A DNA stretch of 64,000 bases, from NCBI GenBank assembly GCA_050084985.1, contig JBITNC010000002.1, positions 33,356,001 to 33,420,000 on the forward strand, read 5' to 3'. A program made the position numbers and the translations under genes. Shown here piece by piece: positions 57,932 through 64,000 of the stretch. The stretch comes from Nageia nagi (Eukaryota; Pinophyta). The notes under the pieces were generated by a model. That model had not been told where the DNA came from and made no database searches. It saw nothing but the letters and a program-made list of their open reading frames with translations. Each line of letters starts with the position of its first letter. The first letter of the stretch is position 1.

Positions 57932-58928
57932 CACCATTGGAGGGGTAGTTAGGGAGCACTAGCACAGGGTTCAATCTAGGAAACACTATGCACAGTTGGG
58001 GAGAGATGGATAGTGCAAAATTCCTTGCACCAGGTACTTGTACCTCCACCCTTGGCATCTTGATAACCTTGTTATGAGGTTAAGCCAATAACTTCTAGAG
58101 ATTATCTAATAGAAAATTCCCTACATTGATAAAAGCCTTCTCTAAGAATGATTATGGCAGCCAGTACAAGAACTAGAAGCATAATTGGAGAATGAAGTTT
58201 AGAATTAAAGAGGATAAATCATCCTATTTGGGAATTAGTTGGAATTTTTCCATTTTATGTGCTTCTTCTTAAATATATGTTAGATGTGTAAGGTGCCCAA
58301 ACATTTCAACATGTTTCTGATAAATATGGTATATCAAGTGAAGAGTAGGACATGTACTCACATCCAAAAATAAGAGAAATGTATAGGAGACATACTAAGT
58401 ACCAAGGGAGGTGTCCCCTACATAACATTGCTAAAGTTTGGAATTTTAATCTACTCAATTCTTATTGTATTTAATGTCCCAAATAAATGATTTGGAAAAT
58501 ATATACTTTACAACTTGTATTTATGATTTATTTTATACCAAATATTTCACAAAAAAATGAATTATTTAAAAAAAATAAATTGTAAAATAGACAAAAAAAT
58601 ATCCATACAATGAACTGAAATATGTTAGTCTCACAATCATAAAATTTGCAATCTAACTTTATAACATGTGTTAGATTTAGCAAACAAGAAATGCTACTAA
58701 CATGTCACTAAAGTAATAATTTTTATCTTAAAGTTAAGCCTATTATTCTCAAATAAATCATGTGAGTATAAACATCAAGATTCAACTTCAAAATAAGAAA
58801 GTGAAATGGACTAACCATTTAAGTTTTCAAATAAATCTTGAAACAAGATAAGAGTATAGATATACCTTAATTTGAGGTGAGTTACCTCAAATTTCCAAGT
58901 TGAAGTTTGGAGGAAATCCCACAAGGAA

Positions 58929-58940
58929 GCTCTGATACCA
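58929..58940 (-). other. Primer binding site of CopE
   Basis: The minus strand reads TGGTATCAGAGC two bases after the 5' LTR. Confidence 0.9.
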
Positions 58941-58942
58941 TT

Positions 58943-59528
58943 TTATGGAATTGAAGGATTTCATAACCCAAGAACACTTGTTGGACCTTCATTAAATATA
59001 GAAATCAATCATTCTAAACTAAGAACTCAAGAAGCATTCTCACATAGTAACACAAGATGTATAGTGGTTCCTCCATCACATGGAGTACTCTGCTTTAGAT
59101 CTCCTTTTCACTATACTCTCAAACAATGTACATTCATATGGATCTCAGCCATGACTCTCTTTATCATGAAGCATAGTTTGCATGCTTAAGATCTTACTAA
59201 CTAAGATCTATACTAACAACTTCCCATCTTCATCTTCTTACAAATATTTACAAAATGAGCTTCTTTTATAGGACTTAAAACTAACCTTAGGTAGTTAACT
59301 AACGTAACCACAATAGGTTAGTTAACCCTAAGTTACAATATAGAATTACATTTAATTGTTAGTGGAGACACTATTCCACCTAACAATATTATTTTAAGTT
59401 GGTTGGAGAACACTATTCCACCCACCATGCATGAACCTCATTATCACCTAATAACCAAATTTAGGTGATTATTAATATGCTAAGCATATTAATTACACAA
59501 TGTCCTAAATAACATTATAATTCTAATA
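58943..59528 (-). repeat. 5' LTR of CopE (586 bp)
   Basis: Same length as 51372-51957, with scattered differences (starts TTATGG where the other has TGATGG; ends CTAATA versus CTAACA). TATAAAAG (minus) at 59263-59270. Palindrome at 59471-59493. Confidence 0.95.
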
Positions 59529-59533
59529 GATGC

Positions 59534-62330
59534 AAATTGATTTCCCTATTTACATAAGTAAAAAATGAAGTGTTTTGGACTCTAAGAGATCTAACAGGTC
59601 ATAGTCTGCTCCAAGAATTAGAAAAAATATAAATTAAGTATATTAGAATGGAATGGATGTACATTTATATGGTATAAGAAAGATTTGATCACATTGTGAG
59701 CATTAAGAGATCAACTACATGCCTATAAAGGAAATAAATATTGGTAGATGAAGAATAGTTCTATTGGAAACCTAATCCTTAGAAATTAAGGTTCATTGTA
59801 ATATCATTAGGTATAGGTGTCATTAGCATGTAGGTGAAAGAAAAACATCTTTATATTTTATATTTCTAAGTTTATAAGTGGAAGAAATTCCACATGTCAT
59901 TAGGTTTCATAAGATTTTAGGAATATTTGACATGTTTCATAGAGTAGTTAGCATATTTAGCTTATTTAGAATCATGGTTGTTAGTTAGTTAGTTGCTAGA
60001 TTTTTGGATTTAGTTAGATAACCACCTTTTTGGTTCTTTAAATATTCCTTTTCAAGATTCTAATTCTAGCTTTTGGAGTTTAATATAATCTCGAATTTAC
60101 ATCCTATTATTAGGCATTATAGTGGCATCAAAGATTTGGCTCTTTCTTCTTACAAATACATGACCTCCATTGCCCTTTCAATCCTTCATTTTTCTCTATA
60201 TCCCTCCATTAAAATATTTTTTTATATTCATTTTTCAATACCCATTACCCTACTAGATAAGTTAGTGGTTCTTGACGTAGCCTAGTTAGTGAGAATGCTT
60301 GCTATGTAGACAAAACCCCAACTTTATACATTATAGTGCTTATTCTGTCTAGTGGCCCTATTGGTTTCTACCTAACTTAATACAATTTTTTTATGAGAGA
60401 AGAGGCTTTCTTCCAGCTCATGAATCCTTACCCCCATTGATATACGTTAACTTCAAACTATGCATTCTTTGATCGTAATTTGTGAGTTTCAATTCGTAAG
60501 TGGACATATTTTATTTTTTTGCCTAACATGGATTCATCATCCTCTCTAAGTTCCACAAAGTTTTTGAGTTTGTGAGATAGTGCTACAAACCCTACAATGC
60601 CTACTAATCATCTTGGTTCTTGATGGAGATGTTCTCATATTTCCTTCCAATGTGACCTCCACCTCACCTATTCATTGAGTGTGACATCTTTAGGTGTAAT
60701 GTGGAGGCTAATTGATTATTTCTTATTATTCTATGTTTATTACCAACATCATATATTAAATTATCAAGTGAGATGAAGGTTGCAATGTTGTAGAGGTAGA
60801 TGATAAAGAATTCTTCCTAGCCTAGCAACCAACCTTGGAAGATATGGATTGTTTGTGAACCTCCTATATGTTGTTTACCTACCATCTTAATGATGATCCC
60901 ACTAGCTAGATAACTAACATGACTCCTAACTTCCATGCATGCCCATTTTTAGTACTCTTCCTTATGTATTTGTTAAATCCAATGTGAAGTTTTATGGATC
61001 CCATGTTATAATTGTAGATACCTAAAAATGAACCTTCTTTCGATAGACAAAAGGAGAATAAATAAATTAAAGTAAATTAAAAAGTTTACTATAGTCTTCC
61101 AAATGCTAGTATATGACACTTGGATGCTGATGGCTCATACAAATCACTAGCATCTAGTACTTGGATGCTAGTGACTCTGAAATTGGTAAAATCAAAATAA
61201 AAATGGCAACATCTGAAGCATATTAGGAAAAAATCTAAGGATGATAGATGAGTCACCATCCATCCTACACATCCTTACTTTGAATGACAACCATGACAAA
61301 ACTGGATAGGCTTTTCTATCCAAAATTTTATCTCCAAAAGTGAAAACTTTTCTTATTTATAAAAACTATAAATAAAGCCTTCAACTATGAGTTAAGGGTC
61401 TAAATTGGAATGCAATATTACTCTAGCAAAATGTATACAATTTTTTATTCAGTTAGATACATTCTTATTTCATTTTTCATATGCTTGTTTATGTTCATTT
61501 TATACTACTTTTATGGTATGGTTAGGTATGTTTGATGAGTTTATTATTTGCATGTACATAAGGATAATAGGTGTGGAGCAGCTAAACTTGAAGAGTTGAA
61601 GAAGATAAAGAAATCTAGATTTCCTATAGGTTTTTGAAGATAATCCTTCAAGCTTATAGACACCGAAATTAGGCCTAAGAAGGCCTTTATCATTATGGAA
61701 TAAAAATCCCTTTGTACAAGGTGATGCATTGAAATGGATTCATTATTTGTAATCATTTTGAGGTCTACATCAAAGAGTAATAAAAAAGTTTGTTGGTTGT
61801 AACATATCTTGTCTTGCATGCTTACATGGGTTACTTTTTGGGTATGACATTTTGGTGTTAGAAGGAGGGCCCCTCATATGCAAGCGACATCGATAATGAG
61901 GTATAGGGATTTTTTTTATATTTTTAGCCATGCTTTGGTGATTTATATCATGTGGAAATGAAAGTGATCTCTTGTTTTTGCTCTATGTTTTTTGCAAGAT
62001 TGAATTATAGAAACATTAGCGATTTAGATCAAATGCCAATGACTTAAACTGGACACCAATGACTTTGCTAAAATGTCAACAACTATCAACTAAACATCAA
62101 ATTTCTTAATTCTCATCCATTTTGTAAGCACAACCTAGGAACTAAAATTAAGTATTGGGAATGAATACATTGCTTATGATTCCTACGCTCGGAGTGCATA
62201 TAGGGAGGGGATTGAAAATCACTAATACCATGCATTTTTTGTGATTATTAAGATAATTATTTAAAGTTTATTTATTTTTTCTCTATTTGGAAAGGGAATC
62301 CACAAACAAACTCACTTAATATTTTCTATT
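59534..62330. other. Intergenic; possible worn LTR and primer site near 60110
   Basis: No gene seen. At about 60113-60135 AGTGGCATCAAAGATTTGGCTC resembles an initiator-tRNA-Met primer site with two changes, preceded by a GTTAGTTAGTTAG and TTTAAATATTCC stretch that could be an LTR. No second copy was found. Confidence 0.25.
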
Positions 62331-62775
62331 TTATCTACTTATGCTCTCCCTTTGCATTGAAAAGTGATTTGGGGTGACCATAATAGATTTAATAGAAAAA
62401 GGGTAAATGAATCTTTTATTTTGTCATTTTTTCATATTAAAAAGGAAAATAAATCTATATTAAATTACTTTCACAATTGGAAGGAGTAATTAACCTTAAT
62501 TAAATCTAAAATGAACATAAGATGAATTTACCAGGTTTCAAGTAGATTACGATACACTAAAATGATCAATGAATCTGGTGGTTATTCTCAACACATTAAT
62601 ACTCTTACTTGTCTTCCTTACCACATTGAAAGGTGATTAAAGGATTATGACTCATAATGAGGGGAAATAAATATACATTAAAGGAAATTTATTCATATTA
62701 ATGGCTTCTTACCTGTCTACCTTACCACACCAAGAGACAATTGAAGGATTATGACTCATAAGAAGAGGCAATGAA
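62331..62775 (+). repeat. About 100-bp diverged direct repeats upstream of a candidate promoter
   Basis: 62608-62672 and 62709-62775 share CTTACCACA and AAGGATTATGACTCATAA. A weaker third copy is near 62331-62415. Confidence 0.55.
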
Positions 62776-63079
62776 TCTCATTTTAAATATTTCATTTGGT
62801 TAATGAACCTCACTAAAAGGTAATGAATCCCATGAGCATCTAGATTAATTGGCACATTAATTAAAATATTATTTGAATCACTAAAAAGTTTTTATTAATG
62901 GACATGTATGATTAGGAGGGTAAAAGTGCATTTATTAGTATTTCATTTTTTAAATGAAATATCATAAGACCTTTTAAAATTAACATCAATGAGTTGGAAT
63001 TCATTACCAACCATTGATTCTTATTTTCTTATGAATAGTGGGTTCATAGGATAAAAGTCATTAATTTCCATGAAAAAAC

Positions 63080-63088
63080 TATAAAAAG
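63080..63088 (+). promoter_or_regulatory. Candidate TATA box (TATAAAAAG)
   Basis: Strong TATA motif followed by a G-run, downstream of the direct repeats at 62608-62775 and about 470 bases before the decayed frame at 63556. Together these look like a promoter and leader of an element that extends beyond the window. Confidence 0.4.
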
Positions 63089-63555
63089 GGGGCTATCCTT
63101 GGATTTCATCACCAAGATAGTTCCTAGCAGTATATCCCAAGCCCCATTACACTAAGGGGACCACTTTAAGTACCAAGTTGTTACTTAGCCTTAGATAGCT
63201 TATAGGATTACCAGCCTACCTTTTCTTTAACACTTGATTAGATGAAATAATTTTTAAAAATAACAAGATTAAAATATACAATTCATATCACCCATATTAA
63301 AAATATTAATTTAATATATCAAAAAATCTAGAAAAGATAATTGCATCGAAAAAGTTACTATACATATAGGATTGTTTGTGCCTGTGATTATTTTCTCGCA
63401 AATATAAATCCAAAAGATAAAATAGAATTTCTATGTTCAATGTTTATTTTATTTTACTTATAGTTTGATAGAAAATAAAAGAAAAAATATGGTTAATACT
63501 TGTTATCAAATAACTCGTTAAGAGCAAGAATTCAAAAATGAAAACTATTTAGATG

Positions 63556-64000
63556 AATGAAGAAGTCATCGATCTAGTAGAAACACTTCGAGAAGAGAAA
63601 CTCCTTGAGAAATAAATGCAACTTATTTACATCCCATTGATGATGACTTAGATATAGTTAGATAACATTTAACATAATTAAGGATATCGCATTCATACCA
63701 TGCTCATAGTCTTCCTCTAAATCTAGATTATTTAGCAAAAGATACGCAACCAATTGATAGTGTAGAAGAAATTGTATCAAGAGATATACCACCTTTGCAA
63801 ACTTATTCAACTAATATAGTACTTCAAAGAGGCCCTTTTAGGACTAAGTATAATCATGTCACATAATATCTTTTGAATGGACATTTAGTTCAATCATATT
63901 TAATAAGAGATGATTATACCCCTTCCACTATTTCTAGGCAAATGGATGAATTTGATGATCGAGTCTCCATACATACAACTACTCCTCTACCAGAATCTAG
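63556..64000 (+). pseudogene. Unrecognised decayed frame running off the window end
   Basis: One plus frame is open from about 63556 to 64000 except for a TGA near 63611 and three TAA codons that fit former CAA. It starts Ser/Arg-rich (RSSRNTSRRETP) and continues HPIDDDLDIVR, SLPLNLDYLAKD, NIVLQRGPFRTKYN, LLNGHLVQSYLIRDDYTPST, ISRQMDEF. The style is that of a virus-like or retroelement polyprotein N-terminus; an endogenous plant pararetrovirus is one possibility, held weakly. No catalytic domain is in view. Confidence 0.35.

Larger units (their letters stand above)
56160..58928 (-). other. 5' leader of CopE with captured sequence
   Basis: 56290-56780 matches the CopA/CopB leaders (TTGCACAAGTCCATT near 56353, and CTCTTTTTACTTAAA near 56752). 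From about 56790 to 58270 the sequence is unlike the other leaders and richer in G+C, and includes the VAMP71-like piece. 58280-58928 is A+T-rich leader again. Confidence 0.65.
51372..59528 (-). mobile_element. Non-autonomous Copia derivative CopE carrying foreign DNA
   Basis: 8157 bp with 586-bp LTRs (51372-51957, 58943-59528), perfect GATGC duplications (51367-51371, 59529-59533), primer site and polypurine tract, so it moved as a retrotransposon. Inside, only the last codons of Copia pol remain (53775-53834). Gag and the rest of pol are replaced by an unrelated minus-strand frame (54018-55860), and the leader holds host-gene-like pieces. The 3' region keeps the Copia-family untranslated motifs. 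Confidence 0.93.

Noticed and set aside
57873-58058. Minus-strand frame over the VAMP71 fragment
   Set aside because: Antisense shadow of the longin-domain frame.
60060-60140. Primer-site-like TGGCATCAAAG with an LTR-like upstream region
   Set aside because: Two mismatches and no second LTR; mentioned only as a possibility.

Overview
This window is plant nuclear DNA made almost entirely of nested, decayed LTR retrotransposons. No intact host gene or RNA gene was found. The signs are Ty1/Copia and Ty3/Gypsy elements, initiator-tRNA-Met primer sites, a chromodomain integrase tail, a DUF4283/CCHC LINE-type ORF1 and a fragment of the plant VAMP71 SNARE gene. The strong A+T bias, old nested elements and absence of genes over 64 kb suggest a large-genome seed plant, possibly a gymnosperm; that placement is inference. 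Most premature stops can be explained by C-to-T or G-to-A changes at Gln, Arg or Trp codons, the decay expected of methylated DNA.

Layout: 1-4497 is the 5' part of a minus-strand Tat-like Gypsy element (G1) inserted in the gag start of a minus-strand Copia element (CopA, 4498-7865). Next is an old unrecognised reading frame (8518-9009 and 31692-33226, minus). It is split by a large plus-strand Tat-like Gypsy element (G2, 9010-31686), whose 3' LTR is itself split by Copia CopB (22804-31247, minus). A LINE-like ORF1 (33591-34501, perhaps resuming at 40584) is split by a chromovirus (34502-40583, plus). A minisatellite lies at 41522-41800. Copia CopC (42735-50143, plus) has LTRs that look identical by eye. 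Copia-derived CopE (51372-59528, minus) has lost gag and most of pol and carries foreign sequence, including an antisense VAMP71 longin fragment. The right end (59534-64000) has a candidate promoter and the start of an unrecognised decayed frame.

How the parts work together: each element once encoded its own capsid (Gag), protease, integrase and reverse transcriptase/RNase H between LTR promoters, a tRNA primer site and a polypurine tract. All are now broken. CopC and CopE look like copies that depended on proteins from relatives elsewhere. The most interesting points are: an archaeal-type RNase H lying between protease and reverse transcriptase in both G1 and G2; a long extra ORF after pol in G2; host-gene capture in CopE; foreign segments at a similar place in the 5' leaders of three Copia copies; and an inverted LTR-end/primer-site duplication next to the primer site of CopC.
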